From Lingula anatina (taxonomy: Eukaryota > Brachiopoda > Lingulata > Lingulida > Lingulidae), in NCBI RefSeq assembly GCF_001039355.2, contig NW_019775458.1:1-32018 (forward strand): 32,018 nucleotides of DNA, read 5' to 3'. The notes under the pieces are model-generated. The model searched no databases, was not told the origin of the DNA, and saw only the letters and a list, made by a program, of their open reading frames with translations. The position numbers and the translations under genes are program-made. Position 1 is the first letter of the stretch; every line of letters starts with the position of its first letter. Shown one piece after another: positions 1-10,638 of this stretch.

Positions 1-272
1 TTTCCGGACCCCACTAGCATCCCTGTTCATGTGTCAGGTCTGGAGCAGACATAAACAATCATGACTACCCTGTCTTCTCTGTTGCCTGCTAAGTGAATGA
101 GATGTGTTGTTGAGACTTTTGCTAGCATATTTTCTCTGTGAATCTCATCCTCTCTCTGCCCCAGCCTCTCTTGCCCCGGATCTTTCCATTTATTATCAGA
201 TTTTCCAAGCCTTTCTTTCCGATTATGTGGTAAAAGAAATATAATGTAATGTTTATTTAATGTCATTTTTAG

Positions 273-945
273 GGCCTCAGTCGCTACTGAGTTTGTGGAC
301 AAACAGACTGAAGAGCCAAAGTACCAAGAGACACAAAGAATTTGATGGGAGACTGGAAAGTGATGGACCACAAGCTGAGCTGTACATTCATCTAAAAGAA
401 GAGTTGCAAGGGTAAGGAAAAAGTGGTAAAATAAGTAAAAAAAAAAATTTAATTTTAATTTAAATAAATGATTTAGATTTTATTTTTTATAATTATTTAA
501 TTCATTTTCAAAATCTATTTTGATTTTAAAATTAATATTGGTAAATTTAAAATTTAATTTAGTAAAACTGTTAGACTACATACTCTTGAGAGCAGAGTTG
601 TAAGGGCAAGGAGAAATAATTTAGGTTGATGAAGAGGTTTACCACTGTGAACAGAATACCATGCCTGTGTATTGAAATTCCTTAGTTTTGAAAGCTGGTT
701 AAAAGCACACAGTGAGCTTTTGGCTTTTATATAATATAAGTTTATTATCCTGGTGAGATTTCTTGTTGGAAAGTAATCATACTAGGTGATATTAAAAAAA
801 AAAAAAATCTATATATCTATATCTATATATATATATATAATCATTATTTCTTTTATTATTTTTTTTTTTACTTTTCAGAAATGCACCAGATGGAAACTTT
901 CCACAAAACAAAGGCACTGCTGCCACAAAGTTAAAGACAAGTTGA
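273..945 (+). CDS. 3' end of an unrecognised gene (last two coding exons)
   Basis: Two exons read in one frame across a GT-AG intron. The first, 273-411, follows a TTTTTAG acceptor and ends at a GTAAGG donor. The second, 879-945, follows a T-rich CTTTTCAG acceptor and ends at TGA (943-945). Joined, they give about 67 residues that are charged and hydrophilic, beginning PQSLLSLWTNRLKSQS and ending GTAATKLKTS. The part before 273 lies outside the window or in unseen upstream exons. I see no known domain, signal peptide or membrane segment, so no function is offered. The gene converges on dystroglycan. The joined frame, splice consensus and amino-acid make-up support real coding sequence, but the exons are short and chance cannot be excluded. 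Confidence 0.5.
412..878 (+). other. Intron of the 5' gene, with A-run and TA microsatellite
   Basis: An AT-rich intron between the two exons above. It contains an A-run followed by a TA-rich microsatellite at 793-840 and a T-tract leading into the 3' acceptor. Nothing else is recognisable. Confidence 0.45.
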
Positions 946-3062
946 TAGTTATATGATGACTTAAGACAAAAAATGATTGCTATTTGTATTTGACACAAGA
1001 CATAACCTGGCCTTACCAGAGCCAACTTCTGGTTAACAGAATAACTTGGATATTGCTGCCATCTATACCTTAAATTAGAATCTAAAGTTTGGGTATTACA
1101 TGGCATCTTGGTTGACTCACAGGACAGTCTGAGCCGTGTACTTCTGACTGAGTAAAAACAATGCCAAAATTATATAACAAAGTGACTGATATAAGGAATG
1201 ATTTTATCCTGCTCAGTTGTGAAATCTAGTAGTATTTTAAGACAGTGAGTAATTAAAACAGCAACAATGTTTACCAGTCAAAGCAGGAAAAAGAAAAGCG
1301 CCAGACTCCACAGGTGATGGCTGTTGGTCCAGACACCGCTGCATGTGTTCATGAGAAAGTGTCAAGTATCATGGTAAGAGAAGAAACCTGTTGGTTTAGA
1401 GAGTTTCAGATTATTGATGTACAGTGATGGATCTAGGCAAGAAGGAATTTGATGGATTATGAACTCTGATATAACTAAGTAATTGAGCTGGGATGTTAAA
1501 CAAAGTTGGACAAACAAGCCAATAGCAACAGTTTTGAGCAAAGCCCAGAGAAATGTTTGAAAAAAGTGCATCTACCAAATAGGTGCAAATAAATGATTTT
1601 GTTTTCAACAGTGATTGGGACAAAATGGAAGTGGTCTTTTGTAGAATTAACTGGCAGAATTACAGCAAAATAAACCACATATTTTTAAATATTATAAGTT
1701 TTTATTAATAAAGAAGAAATGTCAGCCCTGTAAAAAGGCACTTCATTTCTAAGTTAACAGAGATATTGAAACGTGTTTAAGCATGCAAAATGCACACAAC
1801 TTTTAGAACCAGTTCTTGCATTCATGTTGGTAACAAAAAATTGATATCATAAATGCAAAATGAAATAAAATCTATAAATAAATCTTCACATTGAAGCATT
1901 TTGCTTGTTAAATTACTTGCTACTGCATTACCTGCTACTGCATTGAAAATTAAATATCTTTGGAAAAAGACAATACAGTAAATTAAAAATTATATCATCT
2001 TGAAATACCTTTTTATATTTGAACATCCCATGATTATTCCTTTGACCAATCTTTTAAGATTTCAACTGAAAATTTGGCAAATCGGATTGATATATTTATT
2101 GGACGGTAAATCTTAATGGACATCTAAGAAAGTATACAGATTGTTATGTTACATACAAAAGTTCCTCTACAAAAAGAAAAATATTTTCATGTAAAAAATT
2201 GCATAGAGTTCATGGAATATACATAATTAATTTTCATTCTTTAAGCATGATGTTATAAAAGATATTTATGAACTACAATCAAATTCATAAATAGAACATT
2301 AAGTAACAGTTGAAAAAATTCAATACATCTTATTCAATGGCTGTTTGAGACCTTTTGGAGGGAAATTAAGTAAACAAATATCGTAAATATAAAGAAAAGC
2401 TACAAACTTTATAATTAATTGAGGCACCGAGAGTCTGAAAATCCATACAACCATGTGTTATGGCAAAATAATAAATATCAAGAATGTTACATATAATGAT
2501 AGTACTAACTGGGGCTTTTATAAGGGAAGTCTGCTACATAAATGCAATGTAGCGATTCTGATCTGTTTGTTACAGGTGAGTGTCCAGTACATGTGGACTG
2601 AGAGGGTACTTGAACAAGCACCCACAATAATCTTAAATATGAGTTTGGATTTAATAAACAGTATTGTTTCAACGATCCACAGCAAACAGCTTTAACAGGC
2701 AGTGTAAAACAGTAACTTGAGGAGTACCCATTATTGTTAAATAAATGCAGTTTCACCCAGCTTCAGTTATATGGGACAGTGATATGGGACTATTGGCTGA
2801 AATTTTTGGTCAACTTCAATTCAAGATATACAGGTTTTAGTTCACTAACATTAGAAAAAAACTATTTGCATGAAACATAGTAATTATCTTTCTATGGTAA
2901 ATGAGGCGGGTACAATATTTTAATAAAGTCACAGTGGACTATTAGTCATTCCTCTAGGGTAAAAGTAGACAGAATTGTAGATTTTTTTTAAAGTTCAGCC
3001 CAGCTTACTGTTTAAGTTATTTTATGAAACCAACCCCAGGCTATGAGGAGAAAGGGGTGTGG
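946..3062. other. Convergent 3' UTRs and intergenic DNA
   Basis: This stretch separates two converging stop codons, TGA at 943-945 on + and TAG at 3063-3065 on -. It is AT-rich and has stops in all frames. It holds candidate poly(A) signals for both genes: AATAAA on + at 1707-1712, and TTTATT (AATAAA on -) at 1701-1706 and 2095-2100. I see no coding exon, RNA gene or mobile element. Confidence 0.5.
1701..1712. terminator. Palindromic two-way poly(A) signal
   Basis: TTTATTAATAAA is a perfect 12-bp palindrome. It reads as AATAAA on both strands and sits between two convergent genes. It could serve the + gene (about 760 bp after its stop) and dystroglycan (about 1360 bp after its stop). For dystroglycan, the nearer TTTATT at 2095-2100 is an alternative. 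Use is inferred; only the motif is seen. Confidence 0.4.
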
Positions 3063-6000
3063 CTACACTGATGAATCCCCTTGCTCAGCTAAATAGGGCG
3101 GAGGGAGGCGATAGGCAGGTGGGGGTGGCCTATGGGGGCCCCGCCCACTCCCACTGTGATATGAAGGTGGGGGCGTGGTCTGATCCCCCTGATCAGGCCA
3201 ATCAAAGTCAAACTGTGGCACACGATATTGGGGTGGCGGTGGTGGGTGTGGTCTCTCTGCAGGGGGTCTAGCAGCAGGACCCCCCATGAGGGGATCGCTG
3301 TCAGGTAACAGGAATAGTGGTTTCTTAGGCTTACGATCCACCTCCTGTAATTCGAGCTCCTCTGGTAAAATGACTGGTTTTCGTTTGCCACGCTTGGCAT
3401 TGTATGTTGGCTTGTCTGCCTTGACCAGTCTGTCTCCACTGTCTCTACGACGTCTGTACAGGATGCAGACAATCAAACCAATGAGCAATAGAATCAGCAC
3501 CACACCCACTGCTGGGATAATTGTGACAAGATAAATATAGTAGTTGTCAATGGCAACTGCCCCCACAGAAACTATAGGGGGCAGCACATCACCTGGCACA
3601 CACACCCCTAGGGGGCGATACTGGACGGAGAGCACCCTGAACTCTGGGAGCATCGCTGCGGAGAAATTTGATTTGATGTTCCCTGATGTTGGGTCGATTA
3701 TTTCATCTAGAAGGAAGTGTATGCTTTCATTTTGACAAACTAGTTTTGAGAAACTGTTGTTACTCCAAGCAACATTCACAGATCCATTAGTGACTGATAC
3801 AACTGTTACAAATCTAGAGTCTGAATCCCCAAAGAATTTTCCAATCTTTTGCATCAATGTGATCAAATTCTGAGTATCGTTAACAAACTGTAAGTAATTC
3901 TCCTCTAGAGATATGACGAAGACATGGGATATATCCACCACACTCGAACTGTTGATAAATATATTAAACACCTCAGTGCTGAATAATCCATCAGAATCTT
4001 CTGCCATGAGGTGAAATTCCTGCGGATTAAGAAACAAATTGGCAAAAACTGGAACTCCATATATAATTTGATTTGGCTCATTAAACAGAACCCATGATGC
4101 AGGCCCAAGTATTTCTCCAGTCCCGCTGTCCAGAAGGGACAAATTGAGGTGTCTGGTGTCCCCATCTTCTCTGTCGTGGAAGGTGTCGCGGGGTACCAGG
4201 TAGCTGAAATACTCCCCTTGAAACACCCGAAGATTATCGAACTGGTTGTACAGAATGGGGGCCTGGTTTACTGGCACTGGAAATACGTGAGTACAAGGTA
4301 TTTATTTATTTATTTCTTATTTTCATGTCAACATTAATTACTAATAATTTATCATCATTTTCTTTAACTTATGTATAATAATCCTTTCCTCCAAATGAAA
4401 ATAAAACCAGATCAATAATATATCATTAAAAACCATTCACATTGCAGTTATTATTAATTTTGTTAACTTATTAATACAGAAGAATTCTTAGCTCTCAACT
4501 GTGAATTGGACACTCATATAAAAATGTGTCGTATACAATAGTACATTTATGTATTTTGGGTCTTAGTTTCCAGTGAGCCTAGTAAATTACCTGTGGTGAT
4601 CTCTACTGTAGTTGTCTGCATAGTGGTGGTTGGTGGCAATGTAGTTGTCATTACTGTTGTTGTTTCTTTGGCTGTTGTTATGGCAACAGTAGGGCTCACT
4701 GTAGTAGAAAGAGCTGTAGTGGTCTCAGAAGTTGTGGTTGTCTCATCTTTAGGTGTTATAGTTTCAAACGTTGTTGTCAATGCTTTTGTTTTTGTTGTTG
4801 TTGTTGTTTCTGCTGTGGTTTTCATATCTGTTGTTGAAGTTGGTGTTGTTGGTTTTGTTGTTGTCAATGCTGCTGTTGATGTTGTTATGCCTTCAGATGT
4901 TGTAATAGTCTCAGTTGTTGCCTTAGTAGTAGTTGCCCCTTCCGTGGAAGTTGTGATGACTTCACTTGTTGTTTCAGAAGGTGTTGTTGCAGTGGTAGCG
5001 GGTGTGGTTATCGACTCTGTTGTTGTAAGTGATGTTGTCACTGGTATAGTTGTTAATAATTCCGTTGTTGTTGTTATTTGCTCAGTTGTGATTTCTGTGG
5101 GAGTAGTTGTAGTTGCTTCGGTGGTGGCAATAGTTGTTTCAGTTGTAACTGCTGGCACCATTGTTGTGACCTCTGTTGTGACATTTGTAACTGCTTCAGT
5201 TGTGAGCATTTCAGTGGTACTCAGTGCTGCTGCTGTTGTATTTTCTACAGTGGTATTCAAAGTCAGAGTAACTCCTGTTGTGGGTTGCAAAGTTGTAGTT
5301 ACAGCTTCTGTTGTCAGGTGTGGAGTTGTTACTGCTTCAGTGGTGAACTCCTCTGTGATGTTTGCTGTTGTTGTATCAGTTTGTATTTTTGTTGTAGCTG
5401 TTGTCACTGCTTCAGTTATATTTTCCGTAGTTGTTGCTGCTGTTGAAGTTGTAATTCCTTCAGTTGTAGTGGTTGGCTTTACTGTAGTAGTATCTTCTAC
5501 AGTGGTTGTATCTTCTACTGTTACTGTTGTTGTTGGTGCTGATATTGTTGTGTTTAGTACAGTGGTTTGTTTCTCTGTTGTTGTTGTTGTTGTTATTGGT
5601 GTTGTTGTTGGCATTGTTGTTGTATCAAGTTCAGTAGTTGTTTCTTCTACTGTTGTTGTCTCGGCTTCTGTTGTTGTCACTTCTTCTTCAGTTGTAGTTT
5701 CAGGTTCAGTTGTAGTTGCCTCTGGTGTTGTTGTTGTTGTTATCTCTGTTGTTGTTTCTTCTTCTGTTGTTACTGCTGTTGTTACTGTTGGTGTTACTGT
5801 GGTGACATTAAAAACCGATGACGATGTAACTGAGATTGTTGCTGTTGCTGATGATGAAGATGTCACCACTGTGTCTATGCTGGTAGATGTTGTATCTACA
5901 GTGACAAATGATGACAAAATAAGAGTGGAAAACTCAAAAGTGCTGTCGCTAGACTGGTCAACTAGTGAAGATGTCTCTATAATGCTGGACAAAGTAACAG

Positions 6001-7837
6001 TTTGAGATGGTCCCTCTGGCACAGACTCGCTAGTTGATGGCGACAATGGACTGACATCCATAGAAACAGTCATGTCCTCACTGGATGACGCTGAAAAAAC
6101 AGAGCTGTCAAAAAGGCTTGAAACTGATACGACAGTACTGGGACTAGAAGTTTGTACTGGGGGTTGTGGGGAAGATGTCATATCTGTGCTCAGTGTCTCA
6201 GATATGGTGGACAGCAGAGTCAACCTGGTGGGCTGTGCCATGCTGAGCGAAGGTGTGCCTGGGAATGGCGTCGCCTGATTCAGCTGTCTCTTTGTGCGTT
6301 TTTTCTTCTGGACCCCAGACCTTGTTGGCATGAATGCTGTGATATGCCAACCAATGATATTGAAGCCAATTTCGCTGGTTATTCTCCCACCGGCCACGTT
6401 GTGATCCAGGACCTGGCTGAAGTCTCTGGCAAATCTGAACTCCCCACAGCTGATTGGCCACGACATAAGGACGCCTATGCCACTAGAGGAGGGGAGGCCA
6501 TTATGAACATTCCCTGGTCCTGCCATTAAAATAACTAGTTCTTGGTTCACAGTGTTCACCCTCATTCCCATGTACTCATTTAATGTTATTTTCTCCACAC
6601 GAATTTGAACAAAGTTGGCCAAATCTTGCAAAAGCTTCATTCTTCTCTGTAAGGGGAGCTTTTCCAGGGCTACATCCAAGACAATATTGGCAGAGTAAGC
6701 AAACACATCTCTGGGACAATCAGGTTGGTTCGATGAAGAAAACGATGATGGCGATGAAGATGAAGGCGTTGATGTTGATGTTATTTTTGGAGATTCCTGC
6801 AAGTTTTGAAGGCTCTGTTGCTGACTATGATCTGGTTGACAACTTGTCAAAGCATCACAGACAATAATACTGAACACATCAGTGGCAACCAAGTGCTCCT
6901 TCTTTATAAATCCATTTGTTAACAACCCCTCTGTCCTGTGCTGCCCCCTATTGAAAGTATTTGTTACTAATGCATCTGACCAGAGCTCATCACTGTTGCC
7001 CCTGTTGATGTCCTTGCTGGGAATCATTCCAGTGTATACCTTTATATCTACTTGTATATAAAACTGACCAGCAGTAACCGGTATGCCAACAAGAGTGTGA
7101 GATGACTGGTTGAAGTACATCCATGATGGTAATGTGGGTTTTCCAACTTCTGTCAACTGAAATATCATTGGCACTATATTAGTACTGAATATTTCATTAA
7201 TGGAAAGATTTATATATACTAGTTAATTTACCGGTAGCTCTTTTCAAAATTGAATTAAAACTTTTCTAAAATATCAAAATGACAATGAAATCCACATGCA
7301 TAGTTATTTATTATGCCAATCTTCCATACAGAAGTGGTTAGAATTTCTAAATATGTTCCAAATGATACTAGTAATTCTGTCATAAGCTCAAAGAATATAT
7401 ACATATAAAGGGTCAACGGCACTAATTGCACTGGCTGCAATCTTCAAACAAGTAACTATTTGTAAGAATCAGTAACTGATGGAAACACCTGTGTGTTTAC
7501 TATAATGTGAAAAATATGTCACTTTGCAAGAGAATAATTACAAACAGAAAAAATGTATAAGCATGTGTGTGTATGTGTGTGAGTGTGTGTACATCCTCAC
7601 CTGAACAACAAGACGCCTGTTTTCTAAAGCCACAGTTTGTATTTTGTACTGAAACAAATGCCCTTCCACAACATTAACATCAGGCAAATCCAGATTAAAT
7701 CTCTGTGTAAAAAGTTCACTGTTTGTTGCAGCACCTCCATTCACAATATCAAGTATATCTGGCTCTTGCACATAGCAGTAACTTGCTCTCAGTAAGCATA
7801 GGAGAAATAACAATTCCAATCTGCACAGTGAGGACAT
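3063..7837 (-). CDS. DAG1: Dystroglycan (alpha/beta precursor), long mucin form
   Basis: Dystroglycan is the membrane receptor that links laminin-type matrix to dystrophin and actin. Coding exons on the - strand are 7837-7601, 7156-4591 and 4276-3063, joined by GT-AG introns in frame, giving about 1338 residues. Residues 1 to about 20 are a signal peptide (MSSLCRLELLFLLCLLRASYC). The N-terminal cadherin-like domain follows, then an S6-like domain (about 225-360, with MAGPGN and GWHI), then a furin-type site RTKR at about 366-369. Next is a Thr/Ser-rich mucin region (about 372-934). A second cadherin-like domain leads to the SEA-like segment with the expected alpha/beta cleavage Gly-Ser at about 1099-1100 (TNGSVNVAWSNN). 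Two Cys follow, matching the beta-dystroglycan disulfide. The membrane helix is at about 1181-1208 (IIPAVGVV...), then RRRR and a proline-rich tail with PPPY. Mammalian dystroglycan is about 895 residues; the excess here is mostly mucin. The start is the first ATG before the signal peptide. Confidence 0.95.
4277..4590 (-). other. Dystroglycan intron 2
   Basis: An AT-rich intron with donor GTAATT after phase 1 (ACA G|GT) and acceptor TTTCCAG. It contains TTTA repeats near 4302-4313. Nothing else is seen. Confidence 0.85.
4591..6290 (-). repeat. Mucin-like Thr-rich coding tract in dystroglycan exon 2
   Basis: About 560 residues that are mostly Thr, Ser, Pro, Glu and Val, in runs such as TTTTTEE and TTEAETTT. 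On the + strand this appears as long GTTGTT-rich, microsatellite-like DNA without stops. It corresponds to the O-glycosylated stalk of alpha-dystroglycan, which is under 200 residues in mammals. No strict period is visible; it is a degenerate ACN-rich tract. The repetitive DNA makes length variation between alleles likely. Confidence 0.85.
7157..7600 (-). other. Dystroglycan intron 1, with GT microsatellite
   Basis: An AT-rich phase-0 intron with donor GTGAGG and acceptor ATTTCAG. A GT/GTAT microsatellite lies at about 7562-7592, right beside the donor. No other feature is seen. Confidence 0.85.
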
Positions 7838-8474
7838 GTTCTGTCTTTTATGCCTTGGCCTGGCATTTGATAGCACGACCAATCTGTCCCGATGGTATCC
7901 CCTCTACATCTTCTCCTCTCTGAAACGATGAAAAGTAGATGGGAATATATATTTAACTGTTGTCTTAAGAAGCTAACCACGCCTTCTTCTAAGCTTTTTA
8001 CGTCTCATGTAAAATTTAAAAATGTGCATTTGAAAACATTTTCGAACAAAATTGGCATAACTGAAAAGAGTACCCAGTTACGACAAGGTATAATGGAGAG
8101 ATGAAAAATGGCAACAGAATTGAAATATTTAGGATCAATGCATCACTGCATACTGCTGTACTGTGGTTGTCAAATCATTCGTTGATCAGCAAAATGAGTC
8201 ATTTTCTTCAAAACTCCAAGCCTGTCCGATGCTAAATCACTTATCTTACGACCTGAGCTTACTGAAAACTAACTGAACTATAACATTTCACTTAAAGCAC
8301 AAAATACGCATACCTTTGATAGAAGCAAAGATCACATCTTAGAATAATCCCCTTTATTCTTCACAACAAAAGCGTTAAAATTCCAAGCGGTTGTAGAAAC
8401 GGAAGTTGGTTTCTGTACTTTATTGGCAAGAGAGCTCCACTTCCGTAAACAACGTGCGTTGTGCTAGAGGAGAC
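7838..8474. promoter_or_regulatory. Shared head-to-head promoter region of dystroglycan and SETMAR-like gene
   Basis: The two start codons (7835-7837 on -, 8475-8477 on +) are divergent and about 640 bp apart. Close to the SETMAR side is ACGGAAGT (8399-8406), then ATTGG, an inverted CCAAT box (8422-8426), then ACTTCCGT (8439-8446). That is two inverted ETS-type sites flanking a CCAAT box. No clear TATA box is seen. ETS plus CCAAT is typical of TATA-less housekeeping and two-way promoters. Two-way activity is inferred. Short upstream reading frames on the dystroglycan side may be part of its 5' UTR. Confidence 0.55.
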
Positions 8475-9181
8475 ATGGATGTCAGCGGAGGATGTGAAAA
8501 TATTCCAATTTACCTTGACAAGAGAGATCGAAAAGAGCGATCCCCCGTCTTCCAGGTACAGTGAATAATTACACTTTGAAGAAGAGGGAGTCGGGTGTAA
8601 GGGAGGGTTGAGCAAATTCGATATAACAATTATATCCGATATATAATTCCCTCGATAGATTCATAGAAGCAAAAATGGTAGACGAACTGGTACTGGTACA
8701 CAGTACAAAATGATACATTTACTAGTACATGCAATTGGAACCTTTGTATTTGCATTTTCTTCCACCCAATAAGTCTTTGATTTTTAATGTTTTTCTAAAC
8801 TTAGTTTGTGGTGACATTGAACAATGAAATAGTTTGGCTGTTTACTTACTTACTTTTGATATTTTCACCAGACACTTTCAAACTCAGTTTACTGACCTCA
8901 ACACTCATTGTCTGTCTCATTGTATTTCATTGGAAGTTTCTTGTAAAACATTCAAAAATCAGAAAGTAAAAACCCAAATTATGATCATCTGGGAAAAAGT
9001 ACTCAATACAATCTAATGTTTAATGCAGAAATTTACTAAGTAGCAGCAGCTAGATTCCATGGTTATAATTTTCAATTTGAACTATGGAGTTTTTTTATTT
9101 AGTAACTCTTCAGATACATTTACATAAAAATTTATGCTCCATTTCCCACAGTATTGCATATGTTATTTCTTGACACCTGGG

Positions 9182-9241
<60 letters not shown>

Positions 9242-10278
9242 TTTTTATTTTTGTAGCCAGACTGATCCTGCTGGTACATGTACATGTAGATGCTGTGCAT
9301 ATGATATCATTAATGATTTTTCTAATTCATTTACAGTACACAAAATGCAATATTCCTGGTCCAGGGACAGACACAGAGGACTTCCTATCCCAGTTTCAAG
9401 GCTGTGACTGCCGCTCAGTGTGTTTACCTGATACCTGCCCTTGTATTCAAAGATTTGGGCCTTCCTATAACAACGAGGGACAGTTAATTTGTACTGCAAT
9501 ATCACTGTGTGATAAACCTGTGTATGAGTGCAATAGGGAGTGTAAATGCAGTATTCAGTGTTCCAACAGGATTGTGCAAAGAGGCGTACAGTTCAAGCTT
9601 CAAGTTCGCAACACAGATAGTGATAAAGGTTTTGGCTTATACGCACTTGAAACTATTCCCAAGGATCATTTTGTTTGTGAATATGCAGGGGAAGTCCTTA
9701 CCCAGGAAGAGGCCAAGCGAAGGACTAAAGCTTTAAAACATACAGACATGAACTACATATTTGTTCTACGAGAGCATATACATTTAGCCCAAGCTGAGCT
9801 TAGTAATGCACCCCCAAAGGATGATAAACATGTTGCCTCAACTGAGTATAGGCATGAGCCTGCAAATGGAAATATACATGTGGCCCTGAATAAGGATATG
9901 CATGTCACCCCAAATGAAAATATACATGTACATTTGGCCGTGAATGAGGATATACAGCTGGCCCCAAATGAGGTGCTAACAACATATATAGATCCTACTA
10001 AGATTGGCAATGTGGGAAGATTCATTAACCATTCTTGTGGCCCCAATCTTTACATTGTGCCAGTGAGAGTGGACAATTCTGTGCCAAAGTTGGCACTCTT
10101 TGCTTCTAGGGACATTTTTGCTGGGGAAGAGTTGAGTTTTAATTACTCTGGTTCTTCTGGACCAAAACCAAAAAGCACTGAAAATGACTGTGTATTAAGC
10201 CTAAGAAAACTGTGTCATTGTGGATATGCTGACTGTCAGGGATTTCTTCCTTTTGATGAGTCTCTTTTTGATGCTTAA
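8475..10278 (+). CDS. SETMAR: SETMAR-like histone-lysine N-methyltransferase
   Basis: Exon 1, 8475-8555, encodes 27 residues ending PVFQ at a GTACAG donor. Exon 2, 9337-10278, follows a TTTACAG acceptor in phase 0 and begins YTKCNIPGPGTD. The total is about 340 residues. The Cys-rich pre-SET runs from GCDCRSVCLPDTCPC to CKCSIQCSNR. The SET domain has GFGLYALE, YAGEVL, NYIFVLREH, GRFINHSC (N258-C261) and LSFNYSG (Y297). A post-SET CHCGYADC precedes an end, FLPFDESLF, that resembles SETMAR. The family transfers methyl groups from S-adenosylmethionine to histone H3 lysines in the nucleus. An extra segment (residues about 172-240) made of 8-residue repeats interrupts SET before NHSC. There is no mariner transposase domain, as expected outside primates. 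The start is the only upstream ATG giving a spliced in-frame exon with SETMAR-like FQYT at the junction. Confidence 0.92.
8556..9336 (+). other. SETMAR-like gene intron, with CT and T tracts
   Basis: A single AT-rich intron. A (CT)n array (about 9187-9233) followed by a T-run (to about 9246) forms an unusually long polypyrimidine stretch 90 bp before the acceptor. Open frames running into exon 2 from here translate only the CT array and are not coding. Confidence 0.85.
9769..9975 (+). repeat. 24-bp tandem coding repeat within the SET domain
   Basis: About eight 24-bp units start at 9769, 9793, 9817, 9841, 9865, 9889, 9913 (with 6 extra bp) and 9943. They encode REHIHLAQ, AELSNAPP, KDDKHVAS, TEYRHEPA, NGNIHVAL, NKDMHVTP, NENIHVHLAV and NEDIQLAP. 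The first unit overlaps the conserved REH motif of the SET domain. CATATACATTTAGCC in unit 0 closely resembles AATATACATGTGGCC in a later unit, which suggests that the array grew out of the conserved segment. Confidence 0.75.
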
Positions 10279-10297
10279 AGAGAATATATGTACTGAA

Positions 10298-10303
10298 TTG
10301 TGT

Positions 10304-10334
<31 letters not shown>

Positions 10335-10340
10335 TAGGGG
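10298..10340 (+). repeat. GT microsatellite and G-run in the SETMAR 3' UTR
   Basis: (TG)n from about 10299 runs directly into a G-run of about 17, then TA and GGGG, starting about 20 bp after the stop codon. Confidence 0.85.
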
Positions 10341-10597
10341 GCATTGTACTAGGTTCAAACTTGTGATTTTTCTGTTGCCAATGGATTTCATTACCCTCTA
10401 CCTGCACTGTGAGACCTATCCACCCATCGTACGCACTAGTTTATAGTAAGCAAACAAAAATTTCAGGAACTATTTCTAGCAAAAAATATTATGGTGCTTT
10501 CAAGCAGTTTCAAGATCAGTTGTCTGTAATATGAAGATCTCTTTCAAGTGTGTTTTACAGCAAAACAGTTTAACTTACTATAACTTGATGGAAAAGA

Positions 10598-10638
10598 AAT
10601 AAACATCTGATAATGATTAAACATTTCAGTGAAATAAA
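10598..10638 (+). terminator. Candidate poly(A) signals of the SETMAR-like gene
   Basis: AATAAA occurs at 10598-10603 and again at 10633-10638, about 320-360 bp after the TAA stop. Both are plausible 3' end signals. Use is inferred from position only. Confidence 0.5.

Noticed and set aside
5078-5821. Cys-rich open frames on +
   Set aside because: Another frame of the same GTT-rich DNA (TGT codons); a composition artefact.
4593-6005. Long Val-rich open frame on +, about 470 residues
   Set aside because: It is the antisense of the dystroglycan Thr-rich tract: ACN codons read backward give GTN and no stops. The dystroglycan frame has domains, splice sites and family match.
9154-9336. N-terminal extension of SETMAR with a Leu-Ser run
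   Set aside because: It translates the (CT)n array and T-tract of the intron. A TTTACAG acceptor at 9330-9336 and exon 1 at 8475 explain the gene better.
8475-10278. SETMAR with fused mariner transposase
   Set aside because: No transposase domain follows the post-SET; the stop and poly(A) signals come directly after. The fusion is a primate feature.
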